Part shown: one piece after another, positions 24,791 to 33,329 of the stretch
Numbering within the stretch: the first letter of the stretch is position 1
Layout: every line of letters starts with the position of its first letter
Assembly (NCBI GenBank): GCA_036504535.1
Contig: DASXUY010000031.1
Location: 62,001-126,000, forward strand
Source: JARLGU01 sp036504535
GTDB taxonomy: Bacteria; Armatimonadota; Armatimonadia; Armatimonadales; Capsulimonadaceae
Length of the DNA: 64,000 nt
Direction: 5' to 3'
The notes under the pieces: model-generated
Databases searched by the model: none
What the model saw: the letters and a program-made list of their open reading frames with translations, nothing else
Told to the model about the DNA's origin: nothing
Translations under genes and position numbers: made by a program

Positions 24791-24972
24791 CATAGGGACG
24801 TAATATCTACTAGCCGGAAAGTCAATTCTCGGCGCTCGCTGCAGCCACCGATCGGTCTGATACATGCGTGAATGTCGCTTCCCCGTGGACGTTGACATTG
24901 TCTTCGGCGCGGTCACATGCCAGTGGGCCGGCTCGTTCCCGTCGGGGTTGTCCGCGTGGGCAGTTGGCTCCC

Positions 24973-25536
24973 TCAGCTGTTGGGCTGGGTCTCGGTATCT
25001 GCGAAAGCGCCTGGCTTAGCCTCATACACCGCAATTTGTGCCAAGCGAAGGGCGCGCTTTATGCCAGCGAGGTTTTCATCTGTCGGATCAGGCAAACCAA
25101 GCGACGATTTTATGAGGTTCACGGCGCTTATGACTTCATCACTTAAGTCATCGAAGAGAATACTGTCGTCGACGATTAGCTCAACCAACTTGATAGCATA
25201 CTTTGCTGAGTCCCTATCACGAATCGGTAATTGGAGGATATTCCTGATCTGGGCAGTGTCCAAGTCTTGGTAATTCCAAATCCTGGCGAACGCCAGTACG
25301 ACAGCTTGAGCTTCGAATCTTTCCCAAACAGGAATCGCGGGATTACGTACAAGGTCACTTGCGAGTTCCAGTGCCACCTCTACACATTGATGCATTGTCA
25401 GCCATGTAAAGGCTCCCGCATTACCGATGGGAGATTTGCTCGCTTGCCGCTCCAACAATTTTATGCATACAAGCATGTTATTGTCAGAAATATCTGCGAC
25501 TTCATCCTGATACCATTTGTCAAGATCGTTCATCAT
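24973..25536 (-). CDS. Small hypothetical helical protein
   Basis: The protein has 187 residues, is rich in Ala, Leu and acidic residues, is predicted all-helical and has no signal peptide or TM segment. No family is recognised. ATG 25536 has AGGG about 8 bp upstream; ATG 25551 is possible. Downstream (24895-24965) there is short degenerate DNA coding AHADN on the minus strand, similar to the QADN ends of Rhs fragments at 34960 and 35840. By position and size it could be an immunity-type protein of a decayed polymorphic toxin, similar in style to the protein at 35064-35615. This is inference only. Confidence 0.5.
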   Translation of the reverse strand: MMNDLDKWYQDEVADISDNNMLVCIKLLERQASKSPIGNAGAFTWLTMHQCVEVALELASDLVRNPAIPVWERFEAQAVVLAFARIWNYQDLDTAQIRNILQLPIRDRDSAKYAIKLVELIVDDSILFDDLSDEVISAVNLIKSSLGLPDPTDENLAGIKRALRLAQIAVYEAKPGAFADTETQPNS

Positions 25537-25651
25537 AAGCTGCACCCTCATGGATTCCGATAAGCCAGCGCCTCATGCCGTCCCGCACGTACAAGCACGC
25601 CACGGTGCCAGATAACACAACGCCCAAGCGACCGCATCGGGGCGACTTCGA

Positions 25652-26179
25652 TCATCTGTAGACGTAATAGACGTAGAGTCCTGGAATGATCGCCTTCTTG
25701 TAAAAAATGGCATGATGGGCCGCTTCAGGGAACGTGTAATCTGGCGGGCCGATGAGCACGCCGTAAAGCGACCATGAGAGCACGACGCATTCTGGCGCTT
25801 TCGTCGCATGCGACAGCCTTATCGAGACCTCGGGCGCGGACAGCCACGCATGCCGCACGTAGCTTGGGATCTCGTTTTGCTGAATGTCGATGTCACCTTC
25901 GGACCGGTAGTGCGCGTGCGAGCCGAGCTTGAGCGATCCGTCATTATAGCGGCGAAGCATCCCCACAGCCCAATTCTGTAACCTGGAAGCTCCAATCCTC
26001 TCGATTTCGTCACCAAGATCGTTGGCGGTTTGTGTCGCTTCAGGCTCACCGCAGGCAAAACGGACGATGTGCCCGATCGGGCTATAGCGCCATCCCGTAA
26101 CAGTCGCGTAGAGGCAGTAGGCGCAAAGCAGCGTCAGTAGAAGTCGTCGCCTATTTGCCGCTTTCGATGTGATCGCCAT
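25652..26179 (-). CDS. Hypothetical membrane-anchored protein
   Basis: From ATG 26179 the product has 175 residues. MAITSKAANRRRLLLTLLCA begins a signal anchor (one TM helix, about residues 12-30), followed by a soluble domain with ACGEPEATQTANDLGDEI and a Tyr-rich C-terminal end (PGLYVYYVYR). No family is recognised. The frame is open to 26293, but the extra N-terminus is Arg/Gly-rich and lacks features. It lies 119 bp after the SH3/NlpC-like gene on the same strand and may be co-transcribed with it. Confidence 0.5.
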   Translation of the reverse strand: MAITSKAANRRRLLLTLLCAYCLYATVTGWRYSPIGHIVRFACGEPEATQTANDLGDEIERIGASRLQNWAVGMLRRYNDGSLKLGSHAHYRSEGDIDIQQNEIPSYVRHAWLSAPEVSIRLSHATKAPECVVLSWSLYGVLIGPPDYTFPEAAHHAIFYKKAIIPGLYVYYVYR

Positions 26180-26298
26180 TAGAACACGCGACAGCCTTTC
26201 GCCGCCTCTACCCCGAGCATCGCACCCGCCGCAGTGACGGCGGAATGGTGCCAAGCCTCTGCCCCTAAGCACAGCAACAACAGTCGGGTACAACGGCG

Positions 26299-27078
26299 CT
26301 ACTCTGCCATGTGCGGTGACGGCGAGGGCACTTCGGACGGATCCGCACGCACGACTTTAATGATCTTTCCGGCAAATTCCTTGTCGCACGATTGGACTAC
26401 AGGGGCATAGGGCTTGCGCGCGATTGGATACATTGCCCCTCCCCCACCGAGGTAGATCGCGACGCTTGTGATCTTGCCGTCAGAGCCTAAATAGATGCGA
26501 TCACCAATTTTCCATTGGGTGCTATCAAGCGAACTAACAATACGTCCACAACTCGCTTGTGCAGATCCGCTTCCAGGCAATTCGACGCCAGCAGCGCGAA
26601 ACACCGTGCAGATGAAGCCAAAAGTCCCGTCGCTGCTGAGGGGCCAACAACTCAATCCGTTTTCCGTAGCAGATTTCAAAATCAGATCGCGAAACGGTTC
26701 ATCTTTGAAACCCTTGAATGGTAACTCGCGTCGAGTAAGCTTGACCGCGTCTTTTGGGACGAACGCCATCTCACCGTGAACGAAGACTATCTGGAAATAA
26801 CGCTGTGACTGACCCGCGACAGACACCCTTGCTGACCGGTAGAGTCTGGCGACCGGGAAATTGGGCCCCGTACCATTCTTGTACACACGAGCATACGGCG
26901 CTGTTACCAAGCCTATTCGAATCCGCTGATTTGCATTCCCACGAATGCCCACCCCTTTAGCACTAGACGGTTGAGACGTGCTTTGCGCCCACAAAAGCGC
27001 CAGGCACAGGACGGCTGAAGCACAACTCCCCAAACGCGCAAACCTGCCCATTTCCCTAGATACTTTCGACTGTTTCAT
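26299..27078 (-). CDS. Exported SH3-like / degenerate NlpC-P60-like protein
   Basis: The protein has 259 residues with a signal peptide (RLGSCASAVLCLALLWAQS). A bacterial SH3-type domain (about 60-120) is followed by a fold reminiscent of NlpC/P60 peptidases: FGFICTVFRAAGVELPGSGS supplies a Cys at the catalytic position, and SVAIYLGGGGAMYPI aligns with the usual HVGIYLG segment. The catalytic His is replaced there by Ser, so hydrolase activity is doubtful. ATG 27078 has AGGAAGG 9-10 bp upstream; GTG 27111 overlaps the ankyrin gene stop (GTGA) and is the alternative. The C-terminal tail is rich in Pro and Ser. Confidence 0.55.
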   Translation of the reverse strand: MKQSKVSREMGRFARLGSCASAVLCLALLWAQSTSQPSSAKGVGIRGNANQRIRIGLVTAPYARVYKNGTGPNFPVARLYRSARVSVAGQSQRYFQIVFVHGEMAFVPKDAVKLTRRELPFKGFKDEPFRDLILKSATENGLSCWPLSSDGTFGFICTVFRAAGVELPGSGSAQASCGRIVSSLDSTQWKIGDRIYLGSDGKITSVAIYLGGGGAMYPIARKPYAPVVQSCDKEFAGKIIKVVRADPSEVPSPSPHMAE

Positions 27079-27107
27079 TTGGGTGTACCCTTCCTGTGCA
27101 TAATCGC

Positions 27108-28229
27108 TCACTTCGCCCCCGCCGCTTTAAGGATCGCGATGATGTCGGGGTGGTGCCTCTCCAGCGCAAGCGATAGCGCCGTTCGCCCCGATTTGTCTTT
27201 GACGTTCACGTCGGCTCCATTGAGCAGCAGGCACTTTACGCACGCTAATGCTCCTGATGCGGATGCGTTCATAAGGGAAGTCATACCACCGTAATCCTTC
27301 GCATTAACGTTTGAACCGTTCGCTATCAGATAACTTACACACGACGAATCGCTATGTGGGTTAATCGCCCAATTCAGAGCCGTGTTTCCAATATTGTCCA
27401 TCGCACCGATTGGCGCGTGTTGGTGAATGAGAAACTTGATAGTGTCTAGCCTATTAAATTCAGCCGCGACCATCAACGGCGTCATTCCAGCGTTCGATCT
27501 TGAATTCACATCCGCGCCGTGGGCGATCAAGAACATGACGCATTTTACATTGCGACTTTCAGCAGCGCTATGGAGAGGCGTGTTGCCGTAATGATCCCTA
27601 TCATTAACGCTAAGACCCTCGGAACATAGGAGCCGAGTGCAATCGAAGTTTCCCAGAGCCGCTGCCTGCATCAGGGCGGTGAAGCCTTGCTCCGACGCAT
27701 GTATGTCTGCCCCTTTTGACATCAGGTACTTTACGCAGTTTACGTTTCCTCCCTCGACTGCCCACATAATGGTAGATTTGCCCGAATCGATCCGTGCCGC
27801 AACGTCTGCACCGCGATCAACAAGGTATTCGACGCATGCTAGATTCCCCGATTTCGCAGCCATCATCAGCGCTGTGTAGCCCCCAGTCGCCTTGGCATTC
27901 ACGTTGGCGTTGTTGGAAACTAGGTATTCGACACTCGGCAGGTTTCCAGACAAGGCAGCCAACATGAGCGGGGTTTTTCTTCCTGATGACGAATCGATGG
28001 CATTTACATCTGCCCCGCGCTCCAAAGCAGCCTTTATCAGTACAACTGTAACCTTGGAGGCTTTCGACGCGGAATAATCGTGACGATTGTCTTCCCACAA
28101 CCCCAGGAGCGCCGCATTTGCGTCTGCTTGGTGATGTCGGCGTAAGGATGAAAATTTCATTCCAGCAGCGACCGCGATCAATACAGCCACGAAGATCGCT
28201 ATCGGTAGGATGCTCTTGTTGTCGATCAT
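27108..28229 (-). CDS. Membrane-anchored ankyrin repeat protein
   Basis: The protein has 373 residues. An N-terminal signal anchor (ILPIAIFVAVLIAVAAGM) precedes about nine ankyrin repeats, each with the TPLMLAA/TALMMAA core and GADVNAK-type turn (for example GYTALMMAAKSGNLACVEYL). Ankyrin repeats bind proteins; exported bacterial ones often act as immunity or scaffold factors. ATG 28229 is chosen; TTG 28241 is an alternative. It is similar in architecture to the protein at 30474-31358 and runs into the NlpC-like gene, suggesting an operon. Confidence 0.85.
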   Translation of the reverse strand: MIDNKSILPIAIFVAVLIAVAAGMKFSSLRRHHQADANAALLGLWEDNRHDYSASKASKVTVVLIKAALERGADVNAIDSSSGRKTPLMLAALSGNLPSVEYLVSNNANVNAKATGGYTALMMAAKSGNLACVEYLVDRGADVAARIDSGKSTIMWAVEGGNVNCVKYLMSKGADIHASEQGFTALMQAAALGNFDCTRLLCSEGLSVNDRDHYGNTPLHSAAESRNVKCVMFLIAHGADVNSRSNAGMTPLMVAAEFNRLDTIKFLIHQHAPIGAMDNIGNTALNWAINPHSDSSCVSYLIANGSNVNAKDYGGMTSLMNASASGALACVKCLLLNGADVNVKDKSGRTALSLALERHHPDIIAILKAAGAK

Positions 28230-28241
28230 TTTGGTGTCCAA

Positions 28242-28592
28242 AACTATGCGGGTGCTATGATAGATCAGGTGCGAAATGGTGTGCCACGTGTAACGAATCG
28301 ATAATCTCGAATGAGTATTTACAAGGATGCATTCACAAACATAGAATAATCTATGATAGTTGATATATGCATCTCATGTTTACTCTACCCGCTATGGGCA
28401 GCCTATGAGAACAGATATCCGACTTCGCCTAACGATTTCCCGCTTCGCCCTCAGCAACTCCAAAGCCACCGCCGCCTCATCATTAACAAGATCGCGTCGT
28501 ACGAATTCCTCTGCGCACCCCTCCCGACATTGGTGACGGTGAAAATGCGGTTTGGGCCGCTTCCCAAACCGAGCCTCCTCACGTTATCGCGC
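28242..28592. other. Intergenic region between divergent ankyrin and AbiE genes
   Basis: About 350 bp without a supported gene. It is AT-rich in the first half. The only clear structure is the large palindrome at its right edge (28593-28641). Confidence 0.4.
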
Positions 28593-28641
28593 ATATTATG
28601 CATGGCAATTCCACTCTCAATGGAATTACCATGTATAATAT
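28593..28641. promoter_or_regulatory. 49-bp near-perfect palindrome with -10 box, AbiE operator/promoter
   Basis: Two 21-bp arms (ATATTATGCATGGCAATTCCA and its complement with two mismatches) flank a 7-bp spacer. TATAAT at 28634-28639 lies in the right arm, and its mirror image on the other strand gives a second potential -10. AbiEi antitoxins repress their own promoters through inverted repeats, so this is the expected operator. The first base of the antitoxin ATG (28646) is about 7 bp after the -10. Confidence 0.65.
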
Positions 28642-28645
28642 CAGC

Positions 28646-29296
28646 ATGAGTCCCGTCGCAGAGCTGAGAAATCATGTTGATCAAGAAGTCTTCGACTTCC
28701 AGGTTTTGACCGACGTCCTGCGGCGCTACCGCAAGCCCGCCGACCGCACAGCTCGGATGGTGGCGGAAGGCGATGTCGTACGTGTCCGGCAGGGGCTCTA
28801 CGTCTTCGGCGCTCCATTCAGGCGGCAGCCGATTGTCAGGGAGCAACTCGCTAACCTCATTTACGGTCCATCGTACGTCAGCCTCGACAGCGCCCTAAGC
28901 TTCCATGGTCTCATCCCCGAACGCGTCGACGCGGTCACATCGGTCACCACTGGACGATCCCGCGAGTTCCAAACTCCATTTGGATCGTTCAGCTACCACA
29001 GCCTGGCACCTAACCGTTATAGCGTCGGCGTGACCTTGGTCACGTCGGGTATCGTTTCGTTCCTGATCGCAACGCCTGAAAAGGCGCTAGCAGACAAGGT
29101 ATGGACAGACAAGCGGTTCGGTGGGGCCATGAACGATTTTGAGGATTACCTGCTAGCAGATCTCAGGCTTGATATCAGCAGCCTGGCCGAACTGGACGCG
29201 GAGAGATTGCAATATATTGAGCGGTCGTATAACTCCCGCAAGGTGTCGAATCTTGTGCGATACATCACAAAGATTATGGGCCAAAGTCATGCATGA
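28646..29296 (+). CDS. abiEi: Type IV antitoxin AbiEi family protein
   Basis: The protein has 216 residues. An N-terminal winged-helix region (VFDFQVLTDVLRRYRKPADR, MVAEGDVVRVRQGLYVFG) is followed by the AbiEi domain (YGPSYVSLDSALSFHGLIPE, VTTGRSREFQTPFGSFSYHS, LIATPEKALADKVW). The antitoxin normally counteracts the AbiEii nucleotidyltransferase and represses the operon. The start ATG 28646 lies immediately downstream of the TATAAT, so the mRNA is probably leaderless; upstream in-frame starts (28598, 28625, 28631) fall inside the palindrome. Confidence 0.88.
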   Translation: MSPVAELRNHVDQEVFDFQVLTDVLRRYRKPADRTARMVAEGDVVRVRQGLYVFGAPFRRQPIVREQLANLIYGPSYVSLDSALSFHGLIPERVDAVTSVTTGRSREFQTPFGSFSYHSLAPNRYSVGVTLVTSGIVSFLIATPEKALADKVWTDKRFGGAMNDFEDYLLADLRLDISSLAELDAERLQYIERSYNSRKVSNLVRYITKIMGQSHA

Positions 29297-30185
29297 TGCC
29301 ATCAAGGGTCTCCTCGACAGATACAGTCTCCAAACACGCGACGACTATTACAAGGCTTTGCGCGAGATCCTCCAGCAAGTCGCGCTGCTTGGTCTTTGGC
29401 GAGCGTCGTTCTTCGACCACGCAGCATTTTATGGGGGTACGTCTCTTCGCTTGCTTTACGGGCTCGACCGGTTTTCCGAAGGCATGGGTTTCTCGCTGCT
29501 TGCGCCAAACCCCACATTTTCGCTAGAGCCGTTCGGGGACGCGCTCGAACGCGAGATTGCGAGCTTTGGTTTCGACGTCACCTTTGAGCGCCGGAGTAAG
29601 AGCCATGCGACTGCTATCGCATCGGCATTTCTCAAAGCAAGCACCGTACAAGAGATGATCAAGATCTCTGCACGCCCCGAGTTGGTTAGAGACCTCCATC
29701 CGAATACGAGCCTAAAGATCAAGATCGAGATTGATACCGATCCGCCGGGACGATTCGAAACCGAGACGAAATACCTGCTCGCCCCTATTCCGTTTCCGGT
29801 TCGCGTCTACACACTGCCTAACCTTCTCGCGGGTAAGCTCCACGCGATCCTCTGCCGCCAATGGGCATCGCGTGTCAAAGGGCGCGATTGGTACGACCTG
29901 GTGTGGTACGCGGGACGATATCCCATCGTCAACCTCGCACACCTTGAAGAACGAATGCGGCAGTCAGGACACTGGAACAAATGCGTGCCGCTCGATATGG
30001 ACGCGCTGTCGCAACTCCTCAGGGCGGCTGTCAATCGGCTTGATGTCGATCACGCACGAACCGAGGTCGCGCCGTTCGTACACTCGCGCGAAACGCTAGC
30101 CGTCTGGTCTAGGCCGTTCTTCATGGACGTCATCGGGCGCATTCGATCGCTGGATACGTCGGAAGATTTCCCAAACTCACGATAG
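29289..30185 (+). CDS. abiEii: AbiEii-type nucleotidyltransferase toxin with altered DxD motif
   Basis: The protein has 298 residues. It shows the family layout: ALLGLWRASFFDHAAFYGGT, SLRLLYGLDRFSE, LKIKIEIDTDPPGRFETETK, NLLAGKLHAILCRQWASRVK, GRDWYDLVWYAGRYP. Family members carry SEDLDFSL after DRF, where the two Asp bind metal; here the sequence is SEGMGFSL, so both are Gly. GAC to GGC and GAT to GGT changes would explain this. The toxin is therefore probably catalytically dead or changed in activity. ATG 29289 overlaps the antitoxin stop by 8 bp, which shows coupling. Confidence 0.85.
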   Translation: MHDAIKGLLDRYSLQTRDDYYKALREILQQVALLGLWRASFFDHAAFYGGTSLRLLYGLDRFSEGMGFSLLAPNPTFSLEPFGDALEREIASFGFDVTFERRSKSHATAIASAFLKASTVQEMIKISARPELVRDLHPNTSLKIKIEIDTDPPGRFETETKYLLAPIPFPVRVYTLPNLLAGKLHAILCRQWASRVKGRDWYDLVWYAGRYPIVNLAHLEERMRQSGHWNKCVPLDMDALSQLLRAAVNRLDVDHARTEVAPFVHSRETLAVWSRPFFMDVIGRIRSLDTSEDFPNSR

Positions 30186-30250
30186 GCCACGCAAAGACCG
30201 CCTCGGCTGGCGCTTTCGACTAAATCATGCACGCCTTTCGCCTCACGACT

Positions 30251-30384
30251 GTCGGGCGTCGCCGTCGTACGTGTTCGTCTGCGCCCCGGTCGCCGTGTCG
30301 GCGGCGGTGAGCATGCGGTTCTCGCCGTCCCACGGGTGGGTCGCCAGTGCGGCGCCGGTCTGCTCTAGAATCACGTTTCCGTTG
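30251..30384 (-). pseudogene. Rhs/YD-repeat gene fragment
   Basis: The minus strand encodes NGNVILEQTGAALATHPWDG followed by ENRMLTAADTATGAQTNTYD, which matches the YD-repeat region of Rhs proteins and the intact copy at 33200-33321. It has neither start nor downstream core domain. It lies between abiEii (+) and the ankyrin gene (-). Confidence 0.75.
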
Positions 30385-30473
30385 GTGCAGGATCCAGTGC
30401 CTAGATTCGTATTTGCAGACTCCGGTGAAATTTGGATCGTAGATCCTCCGCGTTCAGTTATTTTCGCAGCTAG

Positions 30474-31358
30474 TTACTTGATGTTATTGGGAATCTTAAT
30501 TCCGGAATGGATATTCTGTTTACCACCATGCATTTTCAAATATTTAACGCAATCCTTCCAGTTGCTACGATTAGCGCACCTAAGCGCAGTGTCTCCAGAT
30601 ATGTCCTTCGCGTTCACGTCCGCCTTGGCTCCAATCAGTGCTTTAACGCATTCGAGGTATCCGCCTTCGCTAGCTCGCATTAGTGCAGTGTCTCCAATAT
30701 TATCAACGGCGTTTACTTTCGCGCCTGCGTTGATTAGCAGCGCCAGCGCCCCCGAGTTGCCCATAGAAGCCGCTTGAATGAGGGCTGTTTCACCGATCTT
30801 GTTCTTAACGTTTACTGACGCTCCAGCGGCAATGAGAGTTTTTACTATGTTGCGAGAATCAGAACTTCCTGAAGCCACAATTAACGCCGTATTACCATCG
30901 TCATTTGCAGCGTTTATTCTGCCGCCAGCATCTAGGATGGCCCTTACGCATTTTGTATTTTTTCCCTTCGCCGCCCACATCAGTGGAGTGTCGCCATATT
31001 TGGATTTGTCGTTGACATCGGCACCAGCCAAAATCAACGCTTCAACGCACGCCGAACTTCCAAGCCCCGCAGCCATCATGAGAGCACTCTCGTCTCCATT
31101 ACCCTTCGCGTTTAGATCACGCGTTCCCTTAACTAGCACCTTCACACAATTAGCGTTTCTAGAATACGCAGCACACACCAGCGGCGTCCAGCCGTCCTCG
31201 TCCTTTTCGTTGACGTTCGCTTCCGCAGCGACTAGCTTCTTAACTTTCTCAAAGTCGCCAGCACGGGCAGCGCGAGTTAGCGGAGTAGCAATCGCCATAT
31301 GGCACGTCATCAGGACAATTGAGAAGGTAGCGATAAACGTTCGGTAATTGCACTTCAT
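30474..31358 (-). CDS. Exported ankyrin repeat protein
   Basis: The protein has 294 residues. A signal peptide (IATFSIVLMTCHMAIA) is followed by eight ankyrin repeats (for example GDFEKVKKLVAAEANVNEKD, DGWTPLVCAAYSRNANCVKV, GDTALMRASEGGYLECVKAL) and a short Lys/Asn tail. Its start lies about 80 bp downstream of a Rhs fragment on the same strand, the place where immunity genes usually follow Rhs toxin tips. A role as an immunity protein is inference. It resembles the ankyrin protein at 27108-28229. Confidence 0.85.
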   Translation of the reverse strand: MKCNYRTFIATFSIVLMTCHMAIATPLTRAARAGDFEKVKKLVAAEANVNEKDEDGWTPLVCAAYSRNANCVKVLVKGTRDLNAKGNGDESALMMAAGLGSSACVEALILAGADVNDKSKYGDTPLMWAAKGKNTKCVRAILDAGGRINAANDDGNTALIVASGSSDSRNIVKTLIAAGASVNVKNKIGETALIQAASMGNSGALALLINAGAKVNAVDNIGDTALMRASEGGYLECVKALIGAKADVNAKDISGDTALRCANRSNWKDCVKYLKMHGGKQNIHSGIKIPNNIK

Positions 31359-31439
31359 ATTCCGATATTTGCATCCTCACGGATAGTACTCACACTAGAT
31401 TTATTCTGGAGAGCAGCGGGACAGACTGACACAGCGCAG

Positions 31440-31590
31440 GACCGTAAACAAGTTGTCGAGCTACCATGTTCCCAGTGCCTTCGTAGCTGATCGTGGTCGG
31501 CGCGCCTGTCGGCGGCGAAACCAGCGTCATCGCGTAGAGCGCCTTGTACTCGTACGTCGTTATGATCCCGCTGTGGCCCTTCGCCTACCG
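31440..31590 (-). pseudogene. Rhs gene fragment with in-frame stop
   Basis: The minus strand reads HSGIITTYEYKALYAMTLVS, then PPTGAPTTISYEGTGNMVAR, typical of Rhs spacer/YD sequence. An in-frame TAG precedes it (codons HETR-stop-AKG). The 3' end loses similarity just before the ankyrin gene. Confidence 0.65.
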
Positions 31591-31750
31591 GGTCTCGTGC
31601 GTGTATGAAACCGAGTGACCAACGGGGGCGCTTCGAGGCAACTAGGCAATGGCGGCTAACACTTGAGTGACTGTGGTATGTCCTATCGGCACAATGCACA
31701 TGCCTCAAGAGCTGGCTCGTACATTACCCAAGTGGTTGCGGGTGACCATA

Positions 31751-32368
31751 TTAGTCGCCAAACGACCTAAGCACTCCTGGCCATGATTCATCTATTAATG
31801 CCGACATGTCACCGCGATGATCAGAGGCCACGGTCAATTGGACTGTGTACGCCCATTCTTTGCTTTCAAACGTGAGGCTCTTTGTTAATGAAAAGGACCG
31901 AAAGGTTCGCTTCATATAGTGCCTTTGATCGACCTCCAATACTGCCGGGTGACCTCGGTAAATCGTTTTAATCAATGACACTGTTTTCTCGGAAACACCT
32001 TCGTCGGCTAGAATTCTCCTCGCCTTTTTCGTTCCAATTGAATTCTGCTGGTAGAACTGGGTAGCTGCCGTGGGTACCTGCGAGCTACCTTTATCGTGAA
32101 GAATGGCTAGGTATCGTGCCAAAACCCATGAGTTACGGAGCCCCATCCTTCTGTATTTGACCACGTGCGTATGCTTTGATCGAAATACCATTCTGTCCCA
32201 GCCAGGTAAATCATGCACCTGGTGGTCCCCAAGAAGAGTGACCGCTTGAGAGCGTTGTGGGACCGGTTCCCATGTTCCGGTTTGTGGTGCGGGCTTAACT
32301 GCTGGCAGTACTTGCGTCGAACTCCCTAATAATACCAAAGTGATAATTAGGCTGAATTTGCTATGCAT
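31751..32368 (-). CDS. Hypothetical exported protein, possible Rhs-associated immunity protein
   Basis: The protein has 205 residues. The signal peptide (FSLIITLVLLGSSTQVLPA) is followed by a soluble domain with PGWDRMVFRSKHTHVVKYRR and a C-terminal end WPGVLRSFGD. No family is recognised. The start is 6 bp downstream of the stop of the Rhs C-terminal protein (32374-33321), the standard position for the immunity gene of a Rhs toxin. The periplasmic location implied by the signal peptide is unusual for immunity to a cytoplasmic toxin. Confidence 0.55.
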   Translation of the reverse strand: MHSKFSLIITLVLLGSSTQVLPAVKPAPQTGTWEPVPQRSQAVTLLGDHQVHDLPGWDRMVFRSKHTHVVKYRRMGLRNSWVLARYLAILHDKGSSQVPTAATQFYQQNSIGTKKARRILADEGVSEKTVSLIKTIYRGHPAVLEVDQRHYMKRTFRSFSLTKSLTFESKEWAYTVQLTVASDHRGDMSALIDESWPGVLRSFGD

Positions 32369-32373
32369 ATTGA

Positions 32374-33321
32374 TTATCCATTGTCACACTTTACTACGCC
32401 ATCACAGCACTTTTGGTAATCGGTGGCTGCAGTCGGACTACATTCACGGCCGTCACATTGGCCCACTTTTGCGACACACAGTTCCAATTCATGGCCCCGG
32501 CACGCAAGAAGCCCCCACTTTTTAATACAAGCCTCCAGGAGGTCGCCAGCGCAACCTTCGGGAGAACGTACTATACGATTACGCGTACAGCTGTCAGTAA
32601 CGGGGAGCGTCTTTGGTTTTCGCTTGGCTCTTGCCCCCGCCGGATTATCACCCACCGGATCCGTCCGTCCCAACGGCTCATTGCCAACATAGATGTATAG
32701 GTTCCAATCCCCGCCGTCGAACCACAGCGGATCCCGGCGCGGCCAGCGTCCCAGCCCTGGCACATACACCCGTGCCCGCATATCGACACGCTCCGCCGCG
32801 TCCTGGTACGCTCCAACCTCGCCCGAGAACCCAAGCGGGTTCACCACCACTGGCCCCGTTGGCACGGTCAGCCCGCCAAACCCCGGCGACATCCCCGGCA
32901 CGATCCCGCTGCCGGGAGCACCATAGGTTGCCTCCCACAGCTCGACGCCGAACGCGTCATATAGGTATGCCGCGAGCAGGCCACCGCCGCTGTCAGTCAG
33001 TTGCCGCGTGTTTGACGACAGGTCGAAGCCGTAGTACGCCATCTCGCCGCCCCGATGCATGGTCGTCAGCCCGCCCCAGTAACCGGGAGAGTTGACGTAG
33101 CTCGCCGTCGTCGCGCCAGCTTCGTCGGTTTCGATCGGCACGTTCTGCCCGTCGCGTACAAAAAGCGTTGTCTCGGTTGCCGTTTGCCGCTTCACGCGAT
33201 GCCCGTCGCCGTCGTACGTGTTCGTCTGCGTCTCAGTCGCGGCGGCGACGACGGTCACCTGCCGGTTCTCGCCGTCCCAGGTATACGTCGTGAGCGCGCC
33301 GCCAGAGTTCTCAAGCGCCAA
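32374..33321 (-). CDS. Truncated Rhs protein: core domain plus Cys-rich C-terminal tip
   Basis: The 315-residue frame starts inside YD repeats (TTYTWDGENRQVTVVAA, TQTNTYDGDGHRVKRQT) and contains the complete Rhs-associated core (YYGFDLSSNTRQLTDSGG, GLLAAYLYDAFG, RARVYVPGLGRWPRRDPLWF, WNLYIYVGNEPLGRTDP). The variable tip of about 85 residues has ten or more Cys (for example EACIKKWGLLAC, YQKCCDGVVKC) and could be the toxin. The N-terminal bulk is missing: unrelated DNA begins at about 33322 and an in-frame stop is present just upstream. TTG 33321 is only nominal. It is probably an orphan tip module. Confidence 0.75.
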   Translation of the reverse strand: MALENSGGALTTYTWDGENRQVTVVAAATETQTNTYDGDGHRVKRQTATETTLFVRDGQNVPIETDEAGATTASYVNSPGYWGGLTTMHRGGEMAYYGFDLSSNTRQLTDSGGGLLAAYLYDAFGVELWEATYGAPGSGIVPGMSPGFGGLTVPTGPVVVNPLGFSGEVGAYQDAAERVDMRARVYVPGLGRWPRRDPLWFDGGDWNLYIYVGNEPLGRTDPVGDNPAGARAKRKPKTLPVTDSCTRNRIVRSPEGCAGDLLEACIKKWGLLACRGHELELCVAKVGQCDGRECSPTAATDYQKCCDGVVKCDNG

Positions 33322-33329
33322 AAAGCATG

